In this document: piece after piece, positions 53,153 through 62,109 of the stretch
Layout: each line of letters opens with the position of its first letter
Position numbering within the stretch: position 1 is the first letter of the stretch
From: Bacteroidota bacterium
GTDB lineage: Bacteria > Bacteroidota > Bacteroidia > NS11-12g > UBA955
Direction: 5' to 3'
NCBI GenBank assembly: GCA_963169345.1
Contig: CAUJCT010000026.1
Location: 62,001-126,000, forward strand
Length of the DNA: 64,000 nt
The notes under the pieces: generated by a model
Database searches by the model: none
Told to the model about the DNA's origin: nothing
What the model saw: only the letters and a program-made list of their open reading frames with translations
Position numbers and translations under genes: made by a program

Positions 53153-54325
53153 ATGCAACCAACAGATAAATATGCCGAAAGAGGGGTGTCCTCACAAAAG
53201 GAAGACGTTCATAAAGCTATTGCCAATGTCGATAAAGGCCTTTTTCCTCAAGCTTTCTGTAAAGTGATTCCTGATATTCTCGGAGGAAACGATGAATGGT
53301 GTAATGTCATTCACGCTGATGGTGCAGGTACTAAAAGCAGTCTGGCTTATATTTATTGGAAAGAAACCGGTGACATTTCTGTCTGGAGAGGCGTTGCTCA
53401 GGATGCTATAGTGATGAATACCGATGATCTCTTATGCATTGGTATTACTGATAAATTGCTCCTTTCAAGTACTATTGGCAGAAATAAAAAAAGAATTCCG
53501 GGCGAAGTTATTGCCGAAATAATTAATGGAACTGAAGAGTTCTTGGATAATCTGAGATCATACGGCATAGACATTTATAGTGGTGGTGGTGAAACTGCTG
53601 ATGTTGGCGACTTGGTAAGAACTATAATTATCGACTCTACCCTGACTGCCAGAGCCAAAAGGTCGGAAATAATTTCCAATCACAACATTAAAGCTGGAGA
53701 TGTCATTGTAGCTTTTGCAAGTGACGGACAAGCTACCTATGAAAAAATGTACAATGCAGGCATGGGTAGTAATGGCCTGACCAGTGCCAGACACGATGTG
53801 TTTTCTTCCATCTACAGAACCAAATACCCTGAATCATTTGATGATTTACTCACTTCTGATTTAGCTTACACCGGGCAGCTTAAACTCACTGATTCAGTTC
53901 AGGGAATTCCGTTAAACGCTGGTCAAATGGTGCTCTCTCCTACCCGCACATACGCTCCGTTGGTTAAGTCGATTCTGAATGAATACCGAGGTGAAATTCA
54001 CGGAATGATACATTGTACTGGTGGTGCACAAACCAAAGTAATGCATTTCGTTAAAGACAATCTGCATATCATAAAAGACAATCTCTTTGAAACACCAGTT
54101 CTGTTCAAAACCATACAAGAACAGTCTCAAACTTCATGGGAGGAAATGTATAAAGTATTCAATATGGGACATAGACTAGAGTTATACGTACCTGAAAATA
54201 TAGCTGCCGGTTTAATATCAATCTCTGAAAGTTTTAATATAAAAGCTCAAATCATTGGAAGAGTTGAGTCTTCAGATTCAAAGAAACTCAGCATTATTTC
54301 TCCATACGGCACATACTTGTACTAA
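53153..54325 (+). CDS. purM: Phosphoribosylformylglycinamidine cyclo-ligase (AIR synthase)
   Basis: 390 residues, the long Bacteroidota form. Key regions: RGVSSQKEDVHKAI, HADGAGTKSSLAY (ATP/FGAM site), QDAIVMNTDDLLCIG, GGGETADVGDLVRT and FNMGHRLELYVPE. Fifth step of purine synthesis, FGAM plus ATP to AIR. It stands alone and is followed by an AT-rich regulatory region. Confidence 0.93.
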   Translation: MQPTDKYAERGVSSQKEDVHKAIANVDKGLFPQAFCKVIPDILGGNDEWCNVIHADGAGTKSSLAYIYWKETGDISVWRGVAQDAIVMNTDDLLCIGITDKLLLSSTIGRNKKRIPGEVIAEIINGTEEFLDNLRSYGIDIYSGGGETADVGDLVRTIIIDSTLTARAKRSEIISNHNIKAGDVIVAFASDGQATYEKMYNAGMGSNGLTSARHDVFSSIYRTKYPESFDDLLTSDLAYTGQLKLTDSVQGIPLNAGQMVLSPTRTYAPLVKSILNEYRGEIHGMIHCTGGAQTKVMHFVKDNLHIIKDNLFETPVLFKTIQEQSQTSWEEMYKVFNMGHRLELYVPENIAAGLISISESFNIKAQIIGRVESSDSKKLSIISPYGTYLY

Positions 54326-54484
54326 TACTCTGATTTTTTAAAGTCGCTCCACTTAAAAGGGATAATCTTATAATTTTATAAGGAATTTTTCAAGTGTATT
54401 TTATCTAAATACCACTTAATTTTATTGAAGTTCAACAAATACTTTTTAAAAGATGACGCTTCGCGTTTATTTATTTTAATTCCC

Positions 54485-54503
54485 AACACCCTGGCAGGGT
54501 GTT
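54485..54503. terminator. GC-rich hairpin between purM and the LuxR-type gene
   Basis: AACACCCT-GGC-AGGGTGTT, perfect 8-bp stem with 3-base loop, 160 bases after purM. No T run follows (TTCAGATT), so it may be a weak terminator or an operator. A second AT-rich stem (54367-54382) followed by GAATTTTT is another weak terminator candidate. Confidence 0.35.
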
Positions 54504-54545
54504 TCAGATTAAAATAATCCCTATACGTAGGTATTTTTTAATCTT

Positions 54546-54564
54546 ATTTAGAACAGTTCTAAAT
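54546..54564. promoter_or_regulatory. Fur-family-like operator, perfect 19-bp dyad
   Basis: ATTTAGAAC-A-GTTCTAAAT: 9-bp arms around a single central A. The inner TTAGAAC-A-GTTCTAA has the 7-1-7 design known for Fur/PerR/Zur boxes. It covers the expected -33 region of the promoter at 54571-54578, 6 bases from the box, so a bound repressor would block transcription. Iron control is inferred from the heme-uptake genes downstream. Confidence 0.65.
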
Positions 54565-54570
54565 TAATAG

Positions 54571-54578
54571 TACTTTTG
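54571..54578 (+). promoter_or_regulatory. -7 promoter box TACTTTTG for the LuxR-type regulator gene
   Basis: Perfect match, 19 bases before the TTG at 54598, directly downstream of the dyad. Confidence 0.65.
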
Positions 54579-54597
54579 CAGCCTTGACTTTTAATAA

Positions 54598-55218
54598 TTG
54601 AATTTCTATTTACTCATTGACAATCTCTTTATCCGAGAAGGCATACGTGCCATCCTGGGAGATAAATACCCCAAATCAAAAATGATTGTCTTTAAAAATA
54701 TTGCCGATCTTGAACCCAATGAAGTAATTGAAAAATCAATATTCATTTGTAGCGACCCATTGGTATTCTACAACTTTCAACCTAAAATACTCAATCTAGT
54801 CAATAAAAAGTTTTTAAAAACCATTCTCTTAGCCAATGCAACTCAAATTGAGAATCTTAAAACTAATGATACCGAGTTTATCAATGCCATTCTCTATACT
54901 AATTGCTCACTGGCAGAGGTTCACGATGCTGTTAATTATATCATAACAGGACAAAACTATAGATGTAGAAAAATGGAAAACAATCAGGAATGTCAACACG
55001 ACTTTGAAAGTTTTCTGATTAAAAACAACATTTCACTAAGGGAAATTGAAATTATCCGCCTGGTAATTGAAGGATTGAACAGCAAAGAAATTGGCGACAA
55101 ACTACATATCAGTTACAATACCGTGACAACACATAGAAGAAATATCAATAAAAAACTAGGACTAAAAGGTCCGAATGACTTGATGAGACTATCATTAACA
55201 GCTTATCACAAAAATTAA
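54598..55218 (+). CDS. LuxR-type response-regulator-like transcription factor with degenerate receiver
   Basis: 206 residues from TTG 54598. Residues 1-118 follow the receiver fold (LLIDNLFIREGIRAIL as strand 1/helix 1), but the acidic pair is reduced to Asp-Asn and the conserved Lys of strand 5 is missing (ILYTNCSLAEV). Asp53 is the only candidate phosphoacceptor. Residues 145-205 are a normal LuxR helix-turn-helix (LSLREIEIIRLVIEGLNSKE, TVTTHRRNINKKLGL). Four Cys (51, 103, 123, 132) and His134 stand out. It lies directly upstream of the HmuY operon and is likely its regulator. Confidence 0.85.
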   Translation: MNFYLLIDNLFIREGIRAILGDKYPKSKMIVFKNIADLEPNEVIEKSIFICSDPLVFYNFQPKILNLVNKKFLKTILLANATQIENLKTNDTEFINAILYTNCSLAEVHDAVNYIITGQNYRCRKMENNQECQHDFESFLIKNNISLREIEIIRLVIEGLNSKEIGDKLHISYNTVTTHRRNINKKLGLKGPNDLMRLSLTAYHKN

Positions 55219-55347
55219 TATATGTTACAAATCATCATCACTTTTATACCTTTTCAATCAAATATTCTATGATTCTGCTCAGTTTTTACACAGAAAAAAA
55301 GTGAATTTTTATCAGAATTCCACACTACATAAATAATTAATTTTCAA

Positions 55348-55355
55348 TAACTTTG
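55348..55355 (+). promoter_or_regulatory. -7 promoter box TAACTTTG for the hmuY-like operon
   Basis: Perfect match, 28 bases before the ATG at 55384. No TTG at -33, which fits a promoter that needs an activator such as the LuxR-type protein. Confidence 0.55.
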
Positions 55356-55383
55356 CCGCGATAATATCCTTAATATTTTTATA

Positions 55384-56643
55384 ATGAAACAAACAATTTT
55401 TATAACCCTTGGTTTATTGCCTTTCTTACTGAAAGCTCAAACTGTAAAATTAGACACTGTCTCTACTGGTGCCAATTACGCAAATCAAATATGGTACTCA
55501 CTTGCCAATGATGAAGTTGGTTCTGTATCAAAAGACAATTGGGACTTAGCATTTGAATTAACCGGATTTAACAGTTCCATCCTTGTTAATACTCAAAAAA
55601 CCGGTGAAGCTGTTTATCTTAGTCCTTATACCTGGACAAACTGGTCAGCTTTTGATACCACTGGCTATAAATCTTGGACTGCACTTCACAATAGTGATAC
55701 AACTTGGGAAATTGGCGCTCTTAGTCGCCCGGGTACTTACGATACTGAAGACATGGGTTGGGGTTCTTACGATATGGGTAGTCATGCTGTTCTCGGTACC
55801 AGATTATATTTACTGGTTTTGCCAGGTAACAAATTCTTTCAACTGGGCATTAAAAGCCTTATAGCTGGCACTTATACTGTTACATTCAAAACACTAAATA
55901 ACTCTGACAGTACTACATTTACAATCAAAAAGTCTGATTTCCCTAACAAACATTTTGCTTATTACAACGTTGATACCAAATCAGCTTTAGACAGAGAACC
56001 TTTGAATTCTGACTGGGATTTTACTTTCACTAAATTCTATACCAATATTCCAGTTGGTGGCGGTCAATTTATGCCGTATGCAGTAACTGGTATTTTACAC
56101 AATAAAGGAATTCAGGTTGCTGAAGTTAAAAATACGGATGTCATCAACAATGTCGATTATATGAATCAAACATATTCATCCCGTATAAATGAAATTGGTT
56201 CAGATTGGAAAAGCTTTAACAACACAACTTTTCAATACGAAATTACCGATAGCCTGCTCTACTTTGTTGAAGACCTTGGTGGTGATATCTGGAAAGTGAT
56301 AATGACCGGTTTCTCTGGTTCTACTGCCGGCAACTATATGCTCAGTAAGCAAAAACTAACCAATTCATCTGTATCACGTTTTGATAATAATAACCAGGTG
56401 AATGTTTATCCAAATCCTACTGTTAAAGGTTCTAATTTATACTTAGTTTGTGATTTTAATACAACTGAAAACCTCAATGTCACTATCACTGATATATATG
56501 GTAAAGTTGTCTTCCAAACTACAATTCAAAATGTAAATGGTTTCAATGCAATTGAAATTCCAGCCGAACTCAACTCAGGTGTTTACAACATAAGCCTGAA
56601 CAGTGGCAACGTTTCTGCTCAACAAAAACTGATCATCCAATAA
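55384..56643 (+). CDS. HmuY-like heme-binding protein with T9SS sorting domain
   Basis: 419 residues. Signal peptide (1-19, ending LLKAQ). HmuY-type hallmarks: IWYSLANDEVGSVSKDNWDLAFE (NWD at 52-54) followed by an ILVN strand, a second SDWDFTFTKFY unit (210-216), and YFVEDLGGDIWKVIMTGF with YMLSKQKL closing the fold. The last 80 or so residues form a T9SS sorting domain (VNVYPNPTVKGSNLYL to AQQKLIIQ). This predicts a surface or released hemophore. The stop abuts the TTG of the receptor gene with no gap. Confidence 0.8.
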   Translation: MKQTIFITLGLLPFLLKAQTVKLDTVSTGANYANQIWYSLANDEVGSVSKDNWDLAFELTGFNSSILVNTQKTGEAVYLSPYTWTNWSAFDTTGYKSWTALHNSDTTWEIGALSRPGTYDTEDMGWGSYDMGSHAVLGTRLYLLVLPGNKFFQLGIKSLIAGTYTVTFKTLNNSDSTTFTIKKSDFPNKHFAYYNVDTKSALDREPLNSDWDFTFTKFYTNIPVGGGQFMPYAVTGILHNKGIQVAEVKNTDVINNVDYMNQTYSSRINEIGSDWKSFNNTTFQYEITDSLLYFVEDLGGDIWKVIMTGFSGSTAGNYMLSKQKLTNSSVSRFDNNNQVNVYPNPTVKGSNLYLVCDFNTTENLNVTITDIYGKVVFQTTIQNVNGFNAIEIPAELNSGVYNISLNSGNVSAQQKLIIQ

Positions 56644-58866
56644 TTGAAATTTAAGCTCTTTATAGCGCTTTTCTTTCTAACAGGCATTCAAAATACAATG
56701 AATGCTCAGTTGAAGATACTATCTGCATTTGATTCATCCGCAATCGCTAATGCAAAAGTTACTGTAATATCTTCCGGCATTCATTGTATTTCTGATCAAT
56801 CGGGTTCAGTCAGTATACCCAATTTTAATCAAGCCTTAAAAGTAAATATTACTAAACATGGCTTTGACACTTTATTAAATCTCTCCGTTAAATCCGGTGA
56901 TATCATTTACCTGAATCCATATTATGCCTATTATGAAACATTTGTGTTTACAGGCAACTTTGGAGACAAAAAAAGACTAAAAGATGAAATTGCACATGTG
57001 CGCATTATTGGTCTGAATGAAATCCGTTCAACCTCATCTCAAAATTTAGGTGATATATTGAAATATCAACCCAATATTACATTGACCCAAGACCCTGCAC
57101 TTGGTACTGCCATATCCATTAACGGAATGAGCGGTCAAAACGTTAAACTGCTTAAAAATGGCACCAATATATCTGGCGCTATGAATGGTAGTATTGATGT
57201 GTCTCAGATAAATCTGAACAATGTAGCTCAAATTGAAATCATTGAAGGTCCGATGTCTCTGCTGTATGGTTCTAATGCCCTGGCAGGAACAATTAATATT
57301 ATTAGCAAAATTCCCGGAATGAAAACTTCTGCATTTGCTAAAACTTATACCGAATCTTCAGGTATTTATAATTTTTCTGCAGGATTTGGTTCTAATATTA
57401 AAAAAGTGAGATATAATGTCTCGATGGGTAGAAATTTCTTCGATGGATGGAACCCTGGTAATAGCTTTTTTTACTATCCGGCCAATACCATTGCAGATGC
57501 CAGTCGCTCTACTCTTTGGAAGCCTCGCCAGCAATTATTTGGAGATTTTGCTCTTTACATTCCAATCGCACAAAAAGGTGATATCCGACTGAATCACGAT
57601 CTATTTCATGAAAATATTATCAGTAAAGGTCTGCCTCAAAAACCATACAATGAAACTGCTTTCGACGACTACTTTTCAACCATTAGAAATACCAATTCTA
57701 TTGAAATAAATCTGAGAGATAAATTAATTAACCATAACATTCTGGGCTCTTTCTCCTATTTTTACAGAACTAAAAATACCTTCTTAAAGGACCTTACAAC
57801 TAAAGAAACAGGAACACTTACAGGCATTGATGATCAGGATACAACAATAATTCTAAGCAGTCAGTTGCGCTATATCAATTCAGTAAAATTTAAAGCACTT
57901 AAATTTAATTCAGGAATTGATTTTAATCATGAAACCTTTGATGGCAAAAGGGTTCAAGGTGATGGGAAAAGTATATACAATATCTCTTTTGTTGGAATTG
58001 CTTCCTATGAATTTGAGAAAAAACTTGATTTGAAAATTGGTGTTCGTCAAACGCTGCATTCCAGAAATAAAATCCCACTTATCCCTTCATTTTCTGCCAA
58101 ACTTAAACTTAATCCATTTATTGATATTAAACTGACTGCCGCTAAGGCTTACAGAACTCCGGGTATAAAAGAACTTTACCTTTATTTCGTAGATATCAAC
58201 CACAATATAAAAGGCAATCCTCAATTACAATCTGAATCTTCTGATAACTTTAATCTCATTATTACAGGCAACCGTAAACATGGTAAAAACTCTATGTTTC
58301 ATTGGCAGGTCAACACTTATTACAATCAATTTAAAAACCTGATTACACTGGCTGCTGTAAATTTAACAGAATACACCTATGTTAATATTGGTCAATCTAC
58401 TGTTAGAGGAATTAACTCTGAATTGGGTATAGACTATGGCCGATTCGAATTCAAATATCAAAACGCTGTTATCTCCAGTTCCAACAATCTGGGTATAAAT
58501 GGTCTCCCAAGTTACTTTACAACTGTCAACCACAATTTAAACAGTACTTTTAAACTGGTGCCTAAGAAAAATTTAAGAATAAATGCTTTTTTCAATAGGT
58601 TTGGTAAAACCCCTTCCGTGAACTACGATAACAATCAGGCCATACTTGTGCATACAAACGCGTATTGGATGATTGATTTCAGTGCAATGATGCCTGTAAA
58701 AATCAAGTCTTCTGTTCTCAATTTTTCATTTGGTATGAGAAATCTTGCCAATGTAAGCAACATCAGAACAGGTATAAGCAATGGCGTTGCTCATCAAAGT
58801 TCGACAGGTCAAAGAGTTATCAGTACCGGCAGAACAATATTCTTTAATCTCGAATTCATTTTATGA
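56644..58866 (+). CDS. TonB-dependent outer-membrane receptor, probable heme receptor (HmuR-like)
   Basis: 740 residues from TTG 56644. Signal peptide (about 1-21), a carboxypeptidase-like beta domain (about 22-95), a plug domain (about 115-225, NLGDILKYQPNITL and the receptor signature near IEIIEGPMSLLYGSNALAGTINI) and a 22-strand barrel. Residues 503-528 read YRTP, then His520, then NPQL, which mirrors the FRAP-His-NPNL pattern of heme receptors. It takes up heme or a related ligand with TonB energy. Its 3' end overlaps the next ATG by 4 bases (ATGA). Confidence 0.85.
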   Translation: MKFKLFIALFFLTGIQNTMNAQLKILSAFDSSAIANAKVTVISSGIHCISDQSGSVSIPNFNQALKVNITKHGFDTLLNLSVKSGDIIYLNPYYAYYETFVFTGNFGDKKRLKDEIAHVRIIGLNEIRSTSSQNLGDILKYQPNITLTQDPALGTAISINGMSGQNVKLLKNGTNISGAMNGSIDVSQINLNNVAQIEIIEGPMSLLYGSNALAGTINIISKIPGMKTSAFAKTYTESSGIYNFSAGFGSNIKKVRYNVSMGRNFFDGWNPGNSFFYYPANTIADASRSTLWKPRQQLFGDFALYIPIAQKGDIRLNHDLFHENIISKGLPQKPYNETAFDDYFSTIRNTNSIEINLRDKLINHNILGSFSYFYRTKNTFLKDLTTKETGTLTGIDDQDTTIILSSQLRYINSVKFKALKFNSGIDFNHETFDGKRVQGDGKSIYNISFVGIASYEFEKKLDLKIGVRQTLHSRNKIPLIPSFSAKLKLNPFIDIKLTAAKAYRTPGIKELYLYFVDINHNIKGNPQLQSESSDNFNLIITGNRKHGKNSMFHWQVNTYYNQFKNLITLAAVNLTEYTYVNIGQSTVRGINSELGIDYGRFEFKYQNAVISSSNNLGINGLPSYFTTVNHNLNSTFKLVPKKNLRINAFFNRFGKTPSVNYDNNQAILVHTNAYWMIDFSAMMPVKIKSSVLNFSFGMRNLANVSNIRTGISNGVAHQSSTGQRVISTGRTIFFNLEFIL

Positions 58867-59831
58867 AACAATCTATTAACATATTGATTCTTTCTGTGCT
58901 TTTACTGGCCTCTTGCTTCAAAGAGGAACAACCTGTACTTAAAAAAGATCGGGGAGATGTAGTATCACAATCTGTTGAAATGGGTGTTACATATGATAAA
59001 AGGTTTTACATTAGTCTTGACCAAAAAAATATTACAGGAGAAATCGATAAATTTACCTGGGATATTGGTTTGGCTGGTGATAGTTTGAATCCTTATATCA
59101 GGCTCAATACAGCTTTGGGTATGTATGCTGTTAACACCTACAAAACCAGCATTTTTGAAGTAAGCGATACTGCTGGTATGATGCAGAATATACGTTATGA
59201 TTATCCAGGAGGACATGCTGATAGTCTTGCTTTGAGCGGTATTTTAGATAGCAATCAGGTGTTTTTAATTTATCTGGGCACCGACCAGAGTTTTCAGTCA
59301 AGAGGATTTCTGCTTTTGTCAGCTTCCCTTAACACTAATAAATACCAATTACATTATCGTTACTTAAATAGTTTGGTTGATTATTTCACTAATGTCAGTT
59401 TCAATAGTAGCAAGCAGCATATATTGTATAATTTTAAATCTCAAACTGTAAAAGATGAACCTGCGCTTGACAACTGGGACTTTCAGATAACTCAGTATAC
59501 CCATATTTACTACGATCCATTTCAAACATACTCAGTTGTTGGCTGTTTAATTAATCCGTATAGAGTTGAAGCATCCGAATATTCAGGATCTAAAAGTTTC
59601 TCTGAAATTACTTTTAATGATGCCCAAAATCTGGTTTTTTCTAAAAAAGAAGATATCATTGGATTTAGCTGGAAATACTACGATTTAAATAATAACAAAT
59701 ATGTCGTTAAACCTGAGAAGAGTTACATCATTCGCCGTCAGGATGGTCGCATCTTTAAACTTCATTTTATAGGTTTTTATAACAGTAAAGGCGAAAAAGG
59801 AAGCCCAATTTTTGAATACAAAGAATTATAA
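58863..59831 (+). CDS. HmuY-like lipoprotein
   Basis: 322 residues. Lipobox LLASC (Cys18). HmuY hallmarks: FYISLDQKNITGEIDKFTWD (Trp66) with the following IRLNT strand, a second DNWDFQITQYTH unit (about 203-212), and a C-terminal IIRRQDGRIFKLHFIGFYNSKGEKG segment then FEYK, close to the HmuY end. It is anchored in the outer membrane and may hand heme to the neighbouring receptor. It is a distant paralogue of the gene at 55384, with the same two-unit plan. Coupled to the receptor by ATGA overlap. Confidence 0.82.
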   Translation: MKQSINILILSVLLLASCFKEEQPVLKKDRGDVVSQSVEMGVTYDKRFYISLDQKNITGEIDKFTWDIGLAGDSLNPYIRLNTALGMYAVNTYKTSIFEVSDTAGMMQNIRYDYPGGHADSLALSGILDSNQVFLIYLGTDQSFQSRGFLLLSASLNTNKYQLHYRYLNSLVDYFTNVSFNSSKQHILYNFKSQTVKDEPALDNWDFQITQYTHIYYDPFQTYSVVGCLINPYRVEASEYSGSKSFSEITFNDAQNLVFSKKEDIIGFSWKYYDLNNNKYVVKPEKSYIIRRQDGRIFKLHFIGFYNSKGEKGSPIFEYKEL

Positions 59832-59895
59832 TTTCATTATCAATTTTAATTATGTCCATATCTATTATAAACACAAGTAATTTTCTCAATATCAC

Positions 59896-59903
59896 TAACT
59901 TTG
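59896..59903 (+). promoter_or_regulatory. -7 promoter box TAACTTTG for the TolB-like gene
   Basis: Perfect match, 26 bases before the ATG at 59930. It excludes the longer frame from 59852. Confidence 0.55.
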
Positions 59904-59929
59904 CAATCTCAAATTCCAGATATAAATTC

Positions 59930-60997
59930 ATGTATAAATTTTTCCTGATTATTCTGACACTTTCAAGTTATAATCTGTCTGCTCAAAACAAAGATTCTGT
60001 AAACAATGAGCCTCATTTGAAAAACATCACTCAATTAACTTTTGGCGGCGACAATGCCGAAGCTTACTTTAGTTTTGATGGAAAATTTCTTTCATTTCAA
60101 TCCAACAACCCAGCCTGGGGTGTTAAGTGCGACCAGATCTACAATATGCATATTGCACGTGCTAAAAAAGAAATGAAAAAATATATGCCTAAACTTATCA
60201 GTACAGGAAAAGGACGTACTACCTGTTCTTATTATCTGCCAGGCAATAAATCTATTCTTTATGCCAGCACGCACCATTATATTGATACTTGTCCCGTTAT
60301 GAATATACCTGAAAAAGTAAAAAACAAATATTTATGGGGAATAAATCCTGAGTACGATATATTTATTGCCAATTTAAAAGGTAAAATCATTAAACAATTA
60401 ACCGATTCTTTCGGATATGATGCAGAAGCCACTGTTAGTCCCAAAGGTGATAAGATAGTATTTACCAGCACAAGAAGCGGTGACCTCGAACTATGGATTA
60501 TGAATATTGATGGTACAGGTTTAAAACAAATCACTTTTGGCTTAGGTTACGATGGTGGTGCTTTTTTCTCACCTGATGGCACTAAGATTGTTTTTAGAGC
60601 TTCAAGACCAAAAACGGATGCAGAGATAGCCGAGTATAAAGAACTTCTCGCTATGGGCCTTGTAGCCCCTACAAATATGGAAATATATGTATGTGACACC
60701 AATGGTCAGAATCTCAAACAAATTACACATTTGGGAAAAGCCAATTGGGCACCTTTCTTTCACCCATCCGGAACTAAAATCCTTTTCTCAAGTAATCATG
60801 CTTCTTCAAGAGGATATGCTTTCCAACTCTATATGATCAACCTGGATGGCACCGGATTAACCCAGATAACTTCTGAAAGCAACTTTAATGCTTTCCCAAT
60901 GTTTAGTCCTGATGGTAAAAAACTGGTGTTTAGCAGCAATAGAAACAATGGTGGAACAAGAGACACCAATCTTTTTATAGCAGATTGGATAGATTAA
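59930..60997 (+). CDS. Exported TolB-like (PD40/WD40-like) beta-propeller protein
   Basis: 355 residues from ATG 59930 (MYKFFLIILTLSSYNLSAQ signal peptide). At least five PD40 repeats: ITQLTFGGDNAEAYFSFDGKFLSF, EATVSPKGDKIVFTSTRSGD, GAFFSPDGTKIVFRASRP, APFFHPSGTKILFSSN and AFPMFSPDGKKLVFSSNRN. Similar proteins are periplasmic binding or scaffold proteins. It follows the heme locus with its own promoter, so a link to heme uptake is unproven. Confidence 0.85.
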   Translation: MYKFFLIILTLSSYNLSAQNKDSVNNEPHLKNITQLTFGGDNAEAYFSFDGKFLSFQSNNPAWGVKCDQIYNMHIARAKKEMKKYMPKLISTGKGRTTCSYYLPGNKSILYASTHHYIDTCPVMNIPEKVKNKYLWGINPEYDIFIANLKGKIIKQLTDSFGYDAEATVSPKGDKIVFTSTRSGDLELWIMNIDGTGLKQITFGLGYDGGAFFSPDGTKIVFRASRPKTDAEIAEYKELLAMGLVAPTNMEIYVCDTNGQNLKQITHLGKANWAPFFHPSGTKILFSSNHASSRGYAFQLYMINLDGTGLTQITSESNFNAFPMFSPDGKKLVFSSNRNNGGTRDTNLFIADWID

Positions 60998-61019
60998 TTT
61001 TGATGCTTGTCTTTGTTTG

Positions 61020-61826
61020 TTAACTAAAGGCTACCATTAAAAGCAGTCCAACAATTATTCTATACCAGCCAAAAGGTTTAAAACCGTGTTTGTTTAAAAA
61101 CCCTACAAAGCTTTTAACAGCTATAAGTGCTACGGTAAAGGCAACCAAATTGCCAACAACAAACATAGTCAGATTGTCTTTATTGAAAAGTATCATATCG
61201 ATTCCTTTCATTTCTTCACCCATATAGTTCCATTTCTTTACGAAAACAGAATAGACTGTAACAGCTAACATTGTTGGAACTGCAAGAAAAAAGGAAAACT
61301 CTGCGGCAGTTGTCCTCTTTAATTTTTGCTGCATGCCTCCGATAATAGATGCTGCAGACCTGCTTACCCCTGGCATCATTGCAAGACATTGCCAGAATCC
61401 AATAGTTACTGCTGATTTAACACTTATAGCCTTCTCATCTTCTATATTGTGAGTGGTAAACAGTTTGTCTATAAATAAAAGGATGACACCTCCCAATACC
61501 ATGACTATTGCAATAGGCAATGGTTTCTCCAAAACAGACTCAATAATATCATCAAACAAATACCCTAAAACTAAAGCCGGTAAAACAGCAATAGCCAATT
61601 TGATGTAAAAATTAAAATTGGAAAAATCAAAAAACTTACGCCAATAAAGGACTACAATGGAAAGAATTGCACCAAACTGTATACTTACCTGAAACATCTT
61701 TACAAACGAATCCTCCTGGTTACCAAACCAGGCACTGGTAAATATCATATGGGCAGTTGAAGAAACCGGAAGATACTCTGTCAATCCTTCAACAATGGCA
61801 ACAATGATTGCTTCTAAAAGACTCAC
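61020..61826 (-). CDS. uppP: Undecaprenyl-diphosphatase UppP/BacA
   Basis: 268 residues from GTG 61826, overlapping the DUF3098 stop (GTGA). Eight or so membrane helices. The two catalytic motifs are EGLTEYLPVSSTAHMI and PGVSRSAASIIGGM. It dephosphorylates undecaprenyl diphosphate to recycle the lipid carrier for peptidoglycan and glycans. Downstream in the thyA-ftsX-DUF3098 unit. Confidence 0.94.
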   Translation of the reverse strand: MSLLEAIIVAIVEGLTEYLPVSSTAHMIFTSAWFGNQEDSFVKMFQVSIQFGAILSIVVLYWRKFFDFSNFNFYIKLAIAVLPALVLGYLFDDIIESVLEKPLPIAIVMVLGGVILLFIDKLFTTHNIEDEKAISVKSAVTIGFWQCLAMMPGVSRSAASIIGGMQQKLKRTTAAEFSFFLAVPTMLAVTVYSVFVKKWNYMGEEMKGIDMILFNKDNLTMFVVGNLVAFTVALIAVKSFVGFLNKHGFKPFGWYRIIVGLLLMVAFS

Positions 61827-62101
61827 TTGCCTTCTTCCTGATTATTTTCAGTTTTGTTCGAATACATGATACTGAAAACACCTAGAGCAAATCCCAGCAA
61901 TACAATTATGGGAGCTACAGTAATTTTCATTGGATGATCAAATGGCTTATCATTGCCACTACCCATTATTATGAATCCTAAAATTATAACACCTAAACTT
62001 GCCAATAACAAAATATAATTCTGTTTTGAAAATATCATTGGCTGTAAAACAGTTACTTTCTTTTCTGTCTGTTTGCTTTTATTCTTGTTTGGAGTTGCCA
62101 T
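61823..62101 (-). CDS. DUF3098 small membrane protein
   Basis: 92 residues. Lys-rich N-terminus, then two membrane helices (NYILLLASLGVIILGFIIM and a second near residues 60-80, VAPIIVLLGFALGVFSIM). The sequence matches DUF3098, a short Bacteroidota protein usually found between ftsX and uppP, as here. Function unknown; the context suggests cell-wall synthesis or division. Confidence 0.88.
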   Translation of the reverse strand: MATPNKNKSKQTEKKVTVLQPMIFSKQNYILLLASLGVIILGFIIMGSGNDKPFDHPMKITVAPIIVLLGFALGVFSIMYSNKTENNQEEGK

Positions 62102-62109
62102 AATGTTTC

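Noticed and set aside
59852..59929. Upstream extension of the TolB-like gene
   Set aside because: The -7 box at 59896-59903 lies inside it and the signal peptide begins at 59930.
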